This document shows, one piece after another, positions 1 through 8,026 of a stretch of 8,793 bases of DNA. A model generated the notes under the pieces. It was not told the DNA's origin. It saw nothing but the letters and a program-made list of their open reading frames with translations, and ran no database searches. Numbering within the stretch: position 1 is the first letter of the stretch; the number at the start of each line of letters is the position of its first letter. The translations under genes and the position numbers were made by a program. The stretch is from Chloroflexota bacterium (GTDB lineage: Bacteria > Chloroflexota > UBA5177 > JANWHV01), in NCBI GenBank assembly GCA_025450375.1, contig JANWHO010000176.1:1-8793 (forward strand), written 5' to 3'.

Positions 1-1153
1 CCACGCGCGCCCACCGCTCGTCGCGGGCGCTGGCCAGGATCGCGTCGGCGATCAGGTTCTCGCGATGTCCGTCCACGAAGGTGGGATAGGTAGGCTGAAG
101 CCCGGCCCCGTATCCTCCCGCCCGAATAAACCCATAGAGGGCCCGATTGATCGCGGTATGGCTATCGGGGAAGCCCTCGTCGTGACCGCCGGGATAGCGG
201 GCGATCGTGTTCGCGGGCGGGTCCATCAGCGCCGGATCCTTGAGGAGCACTTGATTGGGAGCGTCGCGGTGACCGATCCACAGTTCGTTGGGTCGTTCCG
301 CGTTCCAGGACAACGAACCGCGGGAACCATTGACCTCGATCTCCAGCTTGCACTTCCGTCCCGCGCTTACCTGCGACACCTGCATCAAGCCACGGGCCCG
401 GTCGCCCAGGCCCAAAAGCACGGTGGCGGCGTCCTCCGTATCCATCTTGACCGGGGTCCGGGGCACGTCACGGGTGCTGAAGGTCTCAATCGCCTGGTCC
501 GGTTTTTGCCGAATGGGGAGGAAGGTGATCAGATCAGCGAGCACTTTGGTGACCGGCAGTCCGGTGAGGAACTGGGCCAGATCGATCCAGTGCGATCCCA
601 GGTCGCCGACCGCGCGGAGGTCACCGCCCGCCGCGCCCTCCACCCGCCAGTTGTAGTCGGTATCGAAGAGCAGCCAATCTTGCCAGAATCCTCCGTGCAC
701 TAGATAGATGTCCCCAAGGTCGCCCCGCTGGATCATGGTGCGGGCCTGCTGCAGCAAGGGATAGAAACGGATGTTGAAGGTTACCGCATGAGCGAGGCCG
801 CTGGCCTCGGCCAAGCGCACCAGCGCCCCGGACTCGTCGCTGGTCATGGCCAGCGGTTTCTCGCACATCACATGCTTCCCCGCCGCCAGGGCTGCCCTGG
901 CGGCGGGGAAGTGATCGCGGTTCGGCGAACAGATATGTACAACCTGGATATCAGGGTCGGCGATCAGCTGAAAGTAATCTCCGTAAGCGCGGGGAATGCC
1001 CAGGGCGGCGGCCTTCCGTTCGGCCGATTCCTGGTCGCGCCCGGCCAGCCCCAGCACCTCGACCCCGCCGAGCCGGCGGAGCGATTCGATGTGGACGGGG
1101 CCGATGAAACCGGCTCCGATGACTCCTACACGGATTGGCGACTGGTGGGCCAT
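1..1153 (-). CDS. Gfo/Idh/MocA-family NAD(P)-dependent oxidoreductase, 3' end cut by window edge
   Basis: This is probably a cytoplasmic NAD(P)-dependent sugar or polyol dehydrogenase or keto-sugar reductase. I translated the open frame by hand from the ATG at 1151-1153; about 384 codons are present and no stop is reached. An N-terminal Rossmann fold carries GVIGAGFIG (residues 10-18). The family hallmark EKP follows at 98-100, with Lys99 the usual catalytic lysine. A second motif, GDLGSHWID (183-191), supplies the usual Asp and His (D184, H188). The visible end (ASARDERWARV) resembles the usual family C-terminus, so only a few residues are probably missing. Two ATGs stand in tandem (1154-1156 and 1151-1153). 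The second is preferred because the AGGAG at about 1160-1164 sits 6 nt before it. It lies 13 bp after the dehydrogenase gene and is the last operon gene seen. The family is certain; the substrate is unknown. Confidence 0.9.
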   Translation of the reverse strand, partial: MAHQSPIRVGVIGAGFIGPVHIESLRRLGGVEVLGLAGRDQESAERKAAALGIPRAYGDYFQLIADPDIQVVHICSPNRDHFPAARAALAAGKHVMCEKPLAMTSDESGALVRLAEASGLAHAVTFNIRFYPLLQQARTMIQRGDLGDIYLVHGGFWQDWLLFDTDYNWRVEGAAGGDLRAVGDLGSHWIDLAQFLTGLPVTKVLADLITFLPIRQKPDQAIETFSTRDVPRTPVKMDTEDAATVLLGLGDRARGLMQVSQVSAGRKCKLEIEVNGSRGSLSWNAERPNELWIGHRDAPNQVLLKDPALMDPPANTIARYPGGHDEGFPDSHTAINRALYGFIRAGGYGAGLQPTYPTFVDGHRENLIADAILASARDERWARV

Positions 1154-1166
1154 CATATTCTCCTTT

Positions 1167-2201
1167 TCATTCGGCGCCGGGTGAGAGGATGGTCTTCAAC
1201 GCGGTGCGGTTCTCCACCGTGCGGAACGCTTCTTCCCAGTCCTCAAGCGGATAGACACCCGAGATCAGCGGATCCAGGCGCACCATGCCGGTATCCAGCA
1301 GATCCAGAGCCCGGATCCAGGCCGAGGGCACCGAGGCATTGCTCCCCGTGACGGTCAGTTCCTTGTAGCAAATCTGGTCGAGGTTCCAGGCCACCGGCTT
1401 CCCGAACAGGCCGATTTGCGCGTACTGGCCGCCCCGCCGCACCATCTCCAGCAGGTTTTGGGCGGCCTGCCCCGCCCCTGAACACTCGAAGACGAGATCG
1501 GCGCCCAGGCCATCGCTCATTTCGCGAATGGCGGCCTGCCCGTCCTCGCGGTCCACGGTGAAGGTGGCGGCGGCTCCCAGCGTTTTGGCCAACTCCAGCC
1601 GGTGCGCGTCGGCGCTGGTCCCCAGCATCATCACCCAGACCCCGGCCGCCTTGAGCACTTGCAAGGTCAGGAGCCCGATTGCTCCTGGGCCCGCGACGAC
1701 CGCCAGATCGGCGGGTTGGATCCGCGGCCCGTCGAGCACGCCGTGAATCACACAGGCCAGCGGCTCGACCAGCGATCCTTCGCGGAAACCGAGGGAGGCG
1801 GGCAATTCATGGACGTTGGCGGCCGGGACCACCAGGAGCGAGGTAAAACCGCCGTTCACCGCCGAGCCGATGCTCCGTCGTTGCGGGCACAGATTTACCC
1901 GCCCCTCCCGACAAAATCGGCAGGCCCCGCAGGTGGAGAAGTAGGTCTCGGTGGTCACCCGCGCCCCCACCTGGACGCTGGTCACTCCCTCGCCTACCTC
2001 GACGATCGTGCCCGAGACCTCGTGACCAAGCACTACCGGCGGCACCGAACGGAACTCATCATGGTAGATGTGAATGTCGGTGCCGCAGATCCCCGCCGCC
2101 TGAACGCTGATCAGCACATGGCCGGGCGGCGGAGCGGGCTCCGAAATGTCCTCCAGCGACACGTTCCCATCGCCGGGTGCCGTCTTTACTACCGCTTTCA
2201 T
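1167..2201 (-). CDS. Zinc-dependent medium-chain alcohol/polyol dehydrogenase
   Basis: This 344-residue protein belongs to the zinc-containing medium-chain dehydrogenase family (sorbitol, threonine and butanediol dehydrogenase type), which oxidises a secondary alcohol with NAD(P)+ in the cytoplasm. Visible catalytic zinc residues are Cys39 (GICGTD), His60-Glu61 (GHE) and Glu146 (EPLA). Four cysteines at 91, 94, 97 and 105 form the structural zinc site. The Rossmann glycine motif GPGAIG is at 171-176. Length is normal and nothing looks broken. The ATG at 2199-2201 follows the stop of the isomerase gene by 3 bp. I see no good Shine-Dalgarno before it, so translation is probably coupled to the upstream gene. 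In this operon it likely oxidises the imported compound or an intermediate. Exact substrate cannot be assigned; sorbitol- or idonate-type activity is one possibility. Confidence 0.93.
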   Translation of the reverse strand: MKAVVKTAPGDGNVSLEDISEPAPPPGHVLISVQAAGICGTDIHIYHDEFRSVPPVVLGHEVSGTIVEVGEGVTSVQVGARVTTETYFSTCGACRFCREGRVNLCPQRRSIGSAVNGGFTSLLVVPAANVHELPASLGFREGSLVEPLACVIHGVLDGPRIQPADLAVVAGPGAIGLLTLQVLKAAGVWVMMLGTSADAHRLELAKTLGAAATFTVDREDGQAAIREMSDGLGADLVFECSGAGQAAQNLLEMVRRGGQYAQIGLFGKPVAWNLDQICYKELTVTGSNASVPSAWIRALDLLDTGMVRLDPLISGVYPLEDWEEAFRTVENRTALKTILSPGAE

Positions 2202-2204
2202 CGA

Positions 2205-3119
2205 TCAGGCCACGAACTGGCGGAGGAACGCGGCGGACTGGCGGAGCGCGCGTTCCCGGTCGGCCAGGCTTCCTTCGTAGGCCCGGTCCTCCACCTCCAC
2301 GCATACCGGGCCATTGTAGCGAGCGTCGGTGAGGGCGGCGAAGAAGTCGCCCCAGCGCACCGACCCCAGGCCAGGTAACTTCGGTGTGTGGTAGGCCAGC
2401 GGCGGGGCGAGAATCCCTACCTGATCGAGCTTGGCCCGGTCCAGGCGAACATCCTTGGCGTGGACGTGAAAGAGGCGCGAGGCGAACTCCCCGATTGGCC
2501 CTACCTCGTCCATCATCTGCCAGACCATATGCGAGGGATCGTAGTTCAGCCCGAAGTGGAGGTCGGGAATCTCCGCGAACATCCGCCGCCAGATCGCCGG
2601 TGAACTCGCGAGGTTCTTCCCGCCCGGCCATTCATCCTCACTGAAGAACATGGGGCAGTTCTCGATCCCCACGCGCACTCCACGCCGGCTGGCATGCGCG
2701 ATCAGTGGGGGCCAGACCTCGCGGAACAGCGGCCAATTGTCCTCCAGGCTTCGCTGGGGGTCACGCCCGATAAAGGTATTGATCGTCTCCAGGCCCAGCA
2801 AGGCCGCCGCGTCGATCACCGCTCGGATGTGGTCGGCGGCGTTCCGGCGTTCCCCTGGGTCGGACGCCAGGGGATTGGGATAATAGCCGAGGGCGCTGAT
2901 CCGTACCCCGGTGCGGGCAGTCAACTCCCGTACGCGGGCCGCTCCCGCCGTGTCGAGGTTGGCGACATCAATATGGGAGACTCCGGCATAGCGGCGTTCC
3001 GCCTTCCCTTTGGGCCAGCACAACACCTCGACGCAATCGTAGCCCAGGCGCCCGGCCAGGGCCAGCACCTCCTCCAGGGGCAGTTCCTCCACGATCGCGC
3101 TCACGAACCCTAGCTGCAT
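2205..3119 (-). CDS. Sugar phosphate isomerase/epimerase-type TIM-barrel protein
   Basis: This 304-residue protein belongs to the xylose-isomerase-like / AP-endonuclease-2 TIM-barrel superfamily, which includes inosose dehydratases (IolE), inosose isomerases (IolI) and keto-sugar epimerases or lyases. The typical metal ligands are visible: Glu153 (GIENCP), Asp194 and His197 (NYDPSH), His218/His220 (HVHAKD) and Glu275/Glu277 (VEVED). Despite the family name, members often act on unphosphorylated keto-sugars. The start at 3117-3119 has a strong purine-rich ribosome site (GAGGGGAGGG, about 3127-3136) in the 21-bp gap after the permease gene. Placement between transporter and dehydrogenase genes suggests it isomerises, epimerises or eliminates water from an oxidised sugar. 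The reaction is not determined by sequence alone. Confidence 0.9.
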   Translation of the reverse strand: MQLGFVSAIVEELPLEEVLALAGRLGYDCVEVLCWPKGKAERRYAGVSHIDVANLDTAGAARVRELTARTGVRISALGYYPNPLASDPGERRNAADHIRAVIDAAALLGLETINTFIGRDPQRSLEDNWPLFREVWPPLIAHASRRGVRVGIENCPMFFSEDEWPGGKNLASSPAIWRRMFAEIPDLHFGLNYDPSHMVWQMMDEVGPIGEFASRLFHVHAKDVRLDRAKLDQVGILAPPLAYHTPKLPGLGSVRWGDFFAALTDARYNGPVCVEVEDRAYEGSLADRERALRQSAAFLRQFVA

Positions 3120-3140
3120 GGCCGCTTCCCTCCCCTCGCG

Positions 3141-4127
3141 TCAGTCTCCGCCGGCAGTGCGGGCGTAGATCCAGGCCAATCCAAGAACGATTATCCCATA
3201 GAGTACCTGGCGGAGCGCCTCGGCGATATTCATCAGGATCAGGAGCGATTCCAACACGGTAAGGATGAGGACGCCCACGATGGAGCCGGCATACCCGCCG
3301 CTACCTCCCAGGATTGAAGTGCCTCCGATCACCACCGCCGCCACCGAAGGGAGGAGGTAGGTGCTGGCGAGACTGGTGTCTACCGCGCCCGCGTACCCGG
3401 CCAGGAGAATCCCGGCGGCGGCGCTGAGCAGTCCGCACAGGGTGTAGACGGCGAGCAGCACCTGCCAATTCCGGACCCCCGCCAGGCGGCTGGCTACCGG
3501 ATTCGCGCCCACCGCGTAGACGGCCCGCCCAAACCCACTGCCCCGCAACAGCACCAACAACACGACGGTCAGTCCGCCCCACAGCACCACGTCGATCGGG
3601 ATGTAGGTCAGCCATTTGCCGGAGCCGGCCTGGCGAATCGCGTCCGGGATCACCGGAGTGTTCGAGGTGTTGGCCGCCCATACAGTGAGGAGCCCGGTAA
3701 TAATCCCGCTCATGCCCAGGGTCATGATCAGCGGAGCCACCCCGAAGGGGCCGACCCCGATTCCATTCACCAGCCCGATTGCCGCTCCGATGCCCAGGGC
3801 CCCCAGCACGGCAAGCACCCCATTCGAGCCGCTGTATTGGGCTAGGAAATAGGCGGCAATAGTCGCGGTGCCAGTGGTTGAAAGATCAATCCCGGCGGTA
3901 AGGATTACCACGGTTTGCCCGGCCGCCAACATCCCCAGGGGACCGGCAATCAACAGGGTGGTAGACAGGTTGCCGGGGAGAAGAAAGCCGGGGTTGACCA
4001 GATTGGTGATCAGCATCAGCACAACCAGCAAGGCGACCAGGACCAGAATCGGACGCTCGCCTGCTTGCTCTCGCCAGTGAACCAGCCGGGCGCTCAGCGA
4101 ACGATCTGGCGGTGCGACGGTAGCCAT
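3141..4127 (-). CDS. CUT2-family sugar ABC transporter permease (second of pair)
   Basis: This 328-residue integral membrane protein is of the BPD_transp_2 (RbsC-like) family and forms half of the translocation channel. After a short hydrophilic N-terminus (about 1-25) it is mostly hydrophobic, with many membrane segments. Family motifs are TAGIDLS (77-83), GANPVASRLAGV (207-218) and GGTSILGGSGG (268-278), the last being the cytoplasmic loop typical of these permeases. In the first motif the usual GIDLSVG reads GIDLSTTG, a modest deviation. The ATG at 4125-4127 follows the TAG of the other permease by 3 bp, with GGAAG just upstream. It most likely pairs as a heterodimer with the neighbouring permease and is driven by the double-domain ATPase. 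Substrate is unknown. Confidence 0.93.
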   Translation of the reverse strand: MATVAPPDRSLSARLVHWREQAGERPILVLVALLVVLMLITNLVNPGFLLPGNLSTTLLIAGPLGMLAAGQTVVILTAGIDLSTTGTATIAAYFLAQYSGSNGVLAVLGALGIGAAIGLVNGIGVGPFGVAPLIMTLGMSGIITGLLTVWAANTSNTPVIPDAIRQAGSGKWLTYIPIDVVLWGGLTVVLLVLLRGSGFGRAVYAVGANPVASRLAGVRNWQVLLAVYTLCGLLSAAAGILLAGYAGAVDTSLASTYLLPSVAAVVIGGTSILGGSGGYAGSIVGVLILTVLESLLILMNIAEALRQVLYGIIVLGLAWIYARTAGGD

Positions 4128-4130
4128 GAT

Positions 4131-5138
4131 CTACTTCCGCCGCAGCAAGAGGCCGCCCACCATCACCGCCGCCACCATCACCACCCCCTGGATTACCAGG
4201 CCCCAACTGGGATCGACGTTCAGGTAGCCCAGTAGGGTGCCGAGCAAGGTGAGGATAAAGGCGGCGGCGATTGGCCCCAGCATGCCGCCGCGGCCGCCCG
4301 TGAGCGCCACCCCACCGATCACGATTGCCGCCACGCTCTGCAAGGTGAAGGTAGCGCCCGACGAGGCGGCTCCATTCAGGGTCTGGGCCGTGAGCGTGAG
4401 TCCCCCTAGCACGGCGAACATACCGCCAACCGCGTAGGCAATCACCCGCGTACGAGCCACGTTGACCCCGCTGAGATAGGCCGCCGCGCGGTTGGACCCC
4501 AGGGCATACATGGCCAGACCAGGCCGGGAGAGCCGCAAGGGGAACCAAACCAGGATCAGGGCCAGGGCCAGGACGATGAAGCCGACCGGAAAGCCGCTGC
4601 CCCGCACATCACCCGTGATCAGATTCGCGAACTGCTGCGGAACCCCGCCCCCTGGGGTCGGCATGATCCGCAAGGCCAGACCGCCCCAGATTGCCCCAGT
4701 AGCCAGGGTAACGATAATATCCGGCACCCGAGAGTACGTGATAACCAGGCCGGTGGCCGCCCCCGCCGCCGCGCCCCCCAGAAGGAGGACCGCCCCTATC
4801 GCCAATGAGCCGCCAAAGCTGGCGTTCACCATCCAGTTGGCGGCAATCACGTTGGACAGGCTCATCAGGGAGCCAACCGAGAGATCGATGCCGCCCGCCA
4901 ACACCACGGCGGCCTGGGCCATGGCGGCCAATGCCAGGGAGACCGATGGATCCACCAGCGATTGCATATCATAGGCGCCAAAGGCCGTGGCATGGATGAC
5001 CCGCTCATACACCAGCATGCAAGCCAGCACCGTGAAAGTACCCACGACCCAGGCGTTTCGGTGCAGCCAGCGGCGCCGGGCGGCGACCGAAAGAACAGCC
5101 ACCGGCCCGCTCATACCCATCCCTCGGGGGCCAGACAT
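4131..5138 (-). CDS. CUT2-family sugar ABC transporter permease (first of pair)
   Basis: This 335-residue RbsC-like inner-membrane permease carries the canonical GIDLSVGS motif (83-90), GSNRAAAYLSGV (214-225) and GGVALTGGRGG (275-285). Hydrophobic segments run through most of its length and it ends in a basic LLRRK tail. Its ATG (5136-5138) overlaps the TGA of the ATPase gene by one base (TGATG), which indicates translational coupling, and AGAGG lies 10 nt upstream. An internal ATG (Met9, ending at 5114) also has a good GAGGG site 6 nt upstream, so the true start may be eight residues later. Having two different permeases with one double-domain ATPase is common in CUT2 systems. Confidence 0.93.
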   Translation of the reverse strand: MSGPRGMGMSGPVAVLSVAARRRWLHRNAWVVGTFTVLACMLVYERVIHATAFGAYDMQSLVDPSVSLALAAMAQAAVVLAGGIDLSVGSLMSLSNVIAANWMVNASFGGSLAIGAVLLLGGAAAGAATGLVITYSRVPDIIVTLATGAIWGGLALRIMPTPGGGVPQQFANLITGDVRGSGFPVGFIVLALALILVWFPLRLSRPGLAMYALGSNRAAAYLSGVNVARTRVIAYAVGGMFAVLGGLTLTAQTLNGAASSGATFTLQSVAAIVIGGVALTGGRGGMLGPIAAAFILTLLGTLLGYLNVDPSWGLVIQGVVMVAAVMVGGLLLRRK

Positions 5139-6652
5139 CAGCCTACGGCCTCTTCCTGATGGGTCATCCCGTGCGCGGCATGCAGGAGCGTCGCCTCGTC
5201 GGCCTCTCCCGCCGGCAGCTCGCGGACGATTCGCCCTTCGTAGAGCACCAGAACCCGGTCGCAGGCAAGCTGGATCTCGGGCAATTCGCTGGTGAAGAGG
5301 AGGATCGAAGCGCCTTGACTGGCCAGATCGCGGAGAAGCGTATAGATCTGCCGCTTGGTGCCCACGTCAATGCCGCGGGTGGGGTCGAAGCAGAGCAGCA
5401 CCTCGAAGCCGCAGGCGACCCAGCGGGCAATGGTCACCTTCTGCTGATTGCCGCCGCTGAGCCGGCGCACCTGGCCCATGGCGCGGGTATCGATCTGAAG
5501 CCTGCCCACCGCGTCCGCGATCCAAGACCGTTCCCGTCCTTGCCGGATCACCCCCCAGCCTGGAACGCGGTTGTAACGGGGCAGGGCGATATTCTCCCGT
5601 ACCGAACGCTGAGGCAGGAGGGCCAGCAAGCGATCGGCGGGCACCAGGACCAGACCGGCCCGAATGGCATCGTAGGGTTGGCGCAGGCGCAGCTTCTTCC
5701 CCCGCATGGTCACCTCGCCCTCCCCGGCCCGTCGTCCGGAGAGGACGTCGAACAGCGCCTCCTGTCCCTGCCCCTCCAGTGCCGCCACGCCCAACACCTC
5801 TCCCCGGCCGAGCGCGAAAGAGACGCCGCGGAGTTCGTTACCCAGGCTCAGGTTGCTTACCTCCAGCACCGGTGGCCGGTTCTCCGCCCCGTCGCCCCGG
5901 ATCGAGAGCCCGCGATCCGATGGCTGGAGAGTCGTTTGGGCGGCGGGACCCAGCATCAACTCCACGATCCGCTCCTCGCTGCCTTCCGCGAGGTCCAGAA
6001 CCCCCACTCGTACCCCATCGCGCAATACGGTGGCCCGATCGCAGATCGCGCGTACCTCCGCCAGCCGATGGGAAATAAACAATACGGAGCGGCCAAGATC
6101 GCGCCAGCGGCGCATCACCGCGAACACCCGTTCCGCCAGATCGGCGGGCAGGGCGGCGGTGATCTCGTCCAACAGGAGCAACCGCGGCTCACGGGCCAGG
6201 GCCCGCGCCAGATCCAACATGCGAAGGGCGGGGAGCGGTAGTTCGCTCACCAGCGATCGGAGATCGAGGCTCCCAAGCTCCATCGTGGCGAGCCATTGGC
6301 GCACGGCGGCAACACTGGTACCGGTCAGCCGCAGGTTTTCCAGGACCGTCAGATCGGGGGCAAGCGCCGGATCCTGGAAGACGGCGGACAACCCAGCTTT
6401 CTGAGCGTCCCGGGGTGAGCGCAAGCGTACGGCGTGGCCCCGCACGGTGATCGTTCCCCCATCGGGGCGCACCACCCCGGTCAGCATCTTGACCATGGTG
6501 CTCTTCCCGGCGCCATTGGCGCCCAGGAGGGCATGAATCTCCCCCGGTGCCACGGTGAGATTTCCCGCGCGCAAGGCCACCACCGCCCCGTACCGTTTGT
6601 GGAGGTCGGTTACCGAAAGCAAATCCAGGGGATCAATTTGATGCTTCTCCAT
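5138..6652 (-). CDS. CUT2 sugar ABC transporter ATP-binding protein (RbsA/MglA-like, two ATPase domains)
   Basis: This 504-residue cytoplasmic ATPase of ribose/galactose-type importers is a tandem of two nucleotide-binding domains. Domain 1 has Walker A GANGAGKS (44-51), Q-loop Gln93, Walker B LLLLDE (158-163) and switch His195. Its signature segment reads SELPLPALRML (136-146) instead of an LSGGQ-like sequence. Domain 2 has a degenerate Walker A (LEGQGQEAL, 292-300; no GKS/T), an intact LSGGNQQ (398-404) and a Walker B reading LLCFDPTRG (419-427), where most relatives have DEPTRG. A GTG at 6703 would add 17 residues, but that stretch lies inside a perfect hairpin. I therefore chose the ATG at 6650-6652, which gives a normal family length. 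GTG at 6653-6655 is a possible alternative. The nearest AGGAG (6667-6671) is 14 nt away, unusually far, and sits in the hairpin arm. Confidence 0.92.
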   Translation of the reverse strand: MEKHQIDPLDLLSVTDLHKRYGAVVALRAGNLTVAPGEIHALLGANGAGKSTMVKMLTGVVRPDGGTITVRGHAVRLRSPRDAQKAGLSAVFQDPALAPDLTVLENLRLTGTSVAAVRQWLATMELGSLDLRSLVSELPLPALRMLDLARALAREPRLLLLDEITAALPADLAERVFAVMRRWRDLGRSVLFISHRLAEVRAICDRATVLRDGVRVGVLDLAEGSEERIVELMLGPAAQTTLQPSDRGLSIRGDGAENRPPVLEVSNLSLGNELRGVSFALGRGEVLGVAALEGQGQEALFDVLSGRRAGEGEVTMRGKKLRLRQPYDAIRAGLVLVPADRLLALLPQRSVRENIALPRYNRVPGWGVIRQGRERSWIADAVGRLQIDTRAMGQVRRLSGGNQQKVTIARWVACGFEVLLCFDPTRGIDVGTKRQIYTLLRDLASQGASILLFTSELPEIQLACDRVLVLYEGRIVRELPAGEADEATLLHAAHGMTHQEEAVG

Positions 6653-6659
6653 CACACAT

Positions 6660-6717
6660 CGTCCATCTCCTGAGTGAGGATGGGACCGAGGTCCCATCCT
6701 CACTCAGGAGATGGACG
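6660..6717 (-). repeat. Perfect 27-bp inverted repeat (intercistronic hairpin) between binding-protein and ATPase genes
   Basis: Positions 6691-6717 are the exact reverse complement of 6660-6686, separated by a 4-nt loop (6687-6690). In the minus-strand transcript this forms a very stable stem-loop starting 5 nt after the binding-protein stop codon. No U-tract follows, so it does not look like a simple intrinsic terminator. Hairpins between binding-protein and membrane-component genes are known, for example in the maltose operon. There they protect the upstream mRNA from 3' decay and keep the binding protein in excess. The 3' arm also contains AGGAG (6667-6671), the only good Shine-Dalgarno before the ATPase gene, and the 5' arm contains its complement. 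Confidence 0.93.
6667..6671 (-). promoter_or_regulatory. Probable ribosome-binding site of the ATPase gene, buried in the hairpin
   Basis: AGGAG on the minus strand is the best Shine-Dalgarno match upstream of the ATPase start. It lies 14 nt before the ATG (6652) and 11 nt before an in-frame GTG (6655), longer than the usual 5-9 nt. Because it is inside the 3' arm of the 27-bp stem, it should be paired and hidden when the hairpin forms. Its role as the true site is inferred. Confidence 0.45.
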
Positions 6718-6722
6718 CCTCC

Positions 6723-7778
6723 TTAACCTTTGCAGGTATTGAGGAACTGGGTCTTGGAGTAGGTAGTAAAGCCAGGCACCTGCCATTGCACGGTGAAGGT
6801 CGGGCCACGATTGGTGAAGGCCACGGACTTCAACTGGGCGGCGTTATGCGCGTAGTCCCACACCTGCGGGATCAGCTTCTGAATGTGGGGTTCCGTTTTC
6901 CCCGCCAGAAGATTGAGCGCCAGGGCCATGCCCGCCCCCCCCACCGTGGAGGGATTGGTCACGGCGCCGCCCACGAAGCCCTTGGTATGGAGGTTGATGA
7001 TCTGCTGCACGAAGCCGTTATTGTCGGCGCCAACCACCGGGACATACGGCTTACCGGCGGTCTTGAAGGCATCCACCACCGTGTAGTCGATGCCGGAGGT
7101 CCACACGCCGTCGATCTTCTTGCCAGAGTTAAGCAGGGTGGTCATGTCGCTGGCCCCAGTGGCGTATTGCCAGCCGGTGTACGGGCTGGCCACCACCTTG
7201 ATCCCAGGATATTTGGCTAAAGCTTGCATGATGCCGGTGTGGCGGTCGGTATCCGCCGAGGCGCCGGCGATTCCCTGAAGGAGGGCCACGTTCCCGTGCC
7301 CATGCAACTGCTTGGCCAGCCACTCCATGCCCAGCCGACCGTAGGCAACCTGGTCATTTTCCACCTGATAGGCCAGCTTCGAGGTAATAAGCTGATCCAC
7401 CACCACCACCTTGATCCCCTTGCTCACCGCCTGGGCGATCACCGCGTTCAGACTGGTGGCATCGGGCGGATCGATGATGATCGCATTGACCCCTTGCGAG
7501 ATCATATTGCGGATCTGGCTGATCATCTGGGCCGTGTTCCCTTGAGTCTCCTGGACCACCACCCTGGCGGGAATTTTGCTGGTCATGGCCTGCACTTTGG
7601 CGGAACAGATCATCTCCTCGCGCCAACCGTTGCCGATCAGGCTGTTGGCGAAGCCGATGGTGTAACTGGCCGCGCCGGTCCGCTGGGCGTGAACCGCGTG
7701 GCCCGCGCCGGCCACGGCGCCGGTGATCAAGCCCGCGGCGGCCAGGCCGCGAACCACTGTTCGGGATACCCGCTTCAT
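6723..7778 (-). CDS. CUT2-family sugar-binding protein (periplasmic binding protein, ribose/galactose type)
   Basis: This 351-residue extracytoplasmic receptor delivers its sugar to the ABC permeases encoded downstream. Residues 1-31 form a Sec signal peptide: basic MKRVSR, then a hydrophobic core and a likely cleavage after VHA (residue 31). There is no lipobox cysteine, so it should be soluble rather than a lipoprotein. The mature part shows the two-lobe Peripla_BP_4 pattern: IGFANSLIGNGWREE (41-55), ISQGVNAIIIDPPD (93-106), VVVVDQL (124-130), GIAGASADTDRH (169-180) and VGADNNG (249-255). Only two cysteines occur (58 and 349), far apart, and they could form a disulfide. The ATG at 7776-7778 has AAGGA and GAGGA purine runs upstream (about 7783-7793). 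As first gene of the operon it is normally needed in excess, in keeping with the hairpin that follows. The ligand is unknown. Confidence 0.94.
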   Translation of the reverse strand: MKRVSRTVVRGLAAAGLITGAVAGAGHAVHAQRTGAASYTIGFANSLIGNGWREEMICSAKVQAMTSKIPARVVVQETQGNTAQMISQIRNMISQGVNAIIIDPPDATSLNAVIAQAVSKGIKVVVVDQLITSKLAYQVENDQVAYGRLGMEWLAKQLHGHGNVALLQGIAGASADTDRHTGIMQALAKYPGIKVVASPYTGWQYATGASDMTTLLNSGKKIDGVWTSGIDYTVVDAFKTAGKPYVPVVGADNNGFVQQIINLHTKGFVGGAVTNPSTVGGAGMALALNLLAGKTEPHIQKLIPQVWDYAHNAAQLKSVAFTNRGPTFTVQWQVPGFTTYSKTQFLNTCKG

Positions 7779-7893
7779 GAGTCCTCATCCTTCCAAACCA
7801 TGCTGATTCTCGTGGAGTTGGATCGTAGCCCGATACCTACCTTCTTGCCGCCCTCCCCTCCTCTCCGCCGGCCAACGGCCATGCCCTGGGAGA

Positions 7894-7899
7894 ATTGTA
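7894..7899 (-). promoter_or_regulatory. Weak possible -10 element (TACAAT) upstream of the binding-protein gene
   Basis: TACAAT on the minus strand matches five of six bases of the TATAAT consensus and lies about 115 bp before the binding-protein start. At 17 bp spacing the -35 position reads CACCAC, which is not a match. It could work with an activator or be chance. It competes with the candidate at 8122-8149. Confidence 0.15.
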
Positions 7900-7985
7900 T
7901 CGATCCGGGGGACATTGTGGTGGGAGATACTCATCGCATCGCGTTCCCAGAGGAAATTGGGACTCCGCGGCGTTAATGAGCCGGG

Positions 7986-8026
7986 CGGACCGTCGCGGCA
8001 GGGGGCAGGCCCGCCGCGATAGTCCG
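7986..8026. repeat. Imperfect GC-rich inverted repeat in the leader region
   Basis: CGGAC (7986-7990) pairs with GTCCG (8022-8026), and TCGCGGC (7993-7999) pairs with GCCGCGA (8013-8019), with a short mismatch between the two helices and a 13-nt loop. It would form a strong hairpin in a minus-strand leader if transcription starts near 8115. No T-run follows on either strand, so a terminator role is not supported. It may be a leader structure or a protein-binding site. Confidence 0.5.

Noticed and set aside
65..703. Rightward open frame of 212 codons opposite the Gfo/Idh gene
   Set aside because: It lies exactly antisense and codon-aligned to the oxidoreductase gene, which has clear family motifs; the long frame is a by-product of GC-rich codons.
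5159..6241. Rightward open frame of 360 codons inside the ATPase gene
   Set aside because: It is the antisense shadow of a gene with intact Walker and signature motifs, and it shows no recognisable domain of its own.
6653..6703. GTG start at 6703 adding 17 residues to the ATPase
   Set aside because: The extra residues are encoded by the perfect hairpin, have no family similarity, and the start would lack an accessible ribosome site.
6660..6717. Hairpin as an intrinsic terminator of the binding-protein gene
   Set aside because: No run of U follows the stem, and the downstream genes clearly belong to the same transport system with no evident promoter in the gap.
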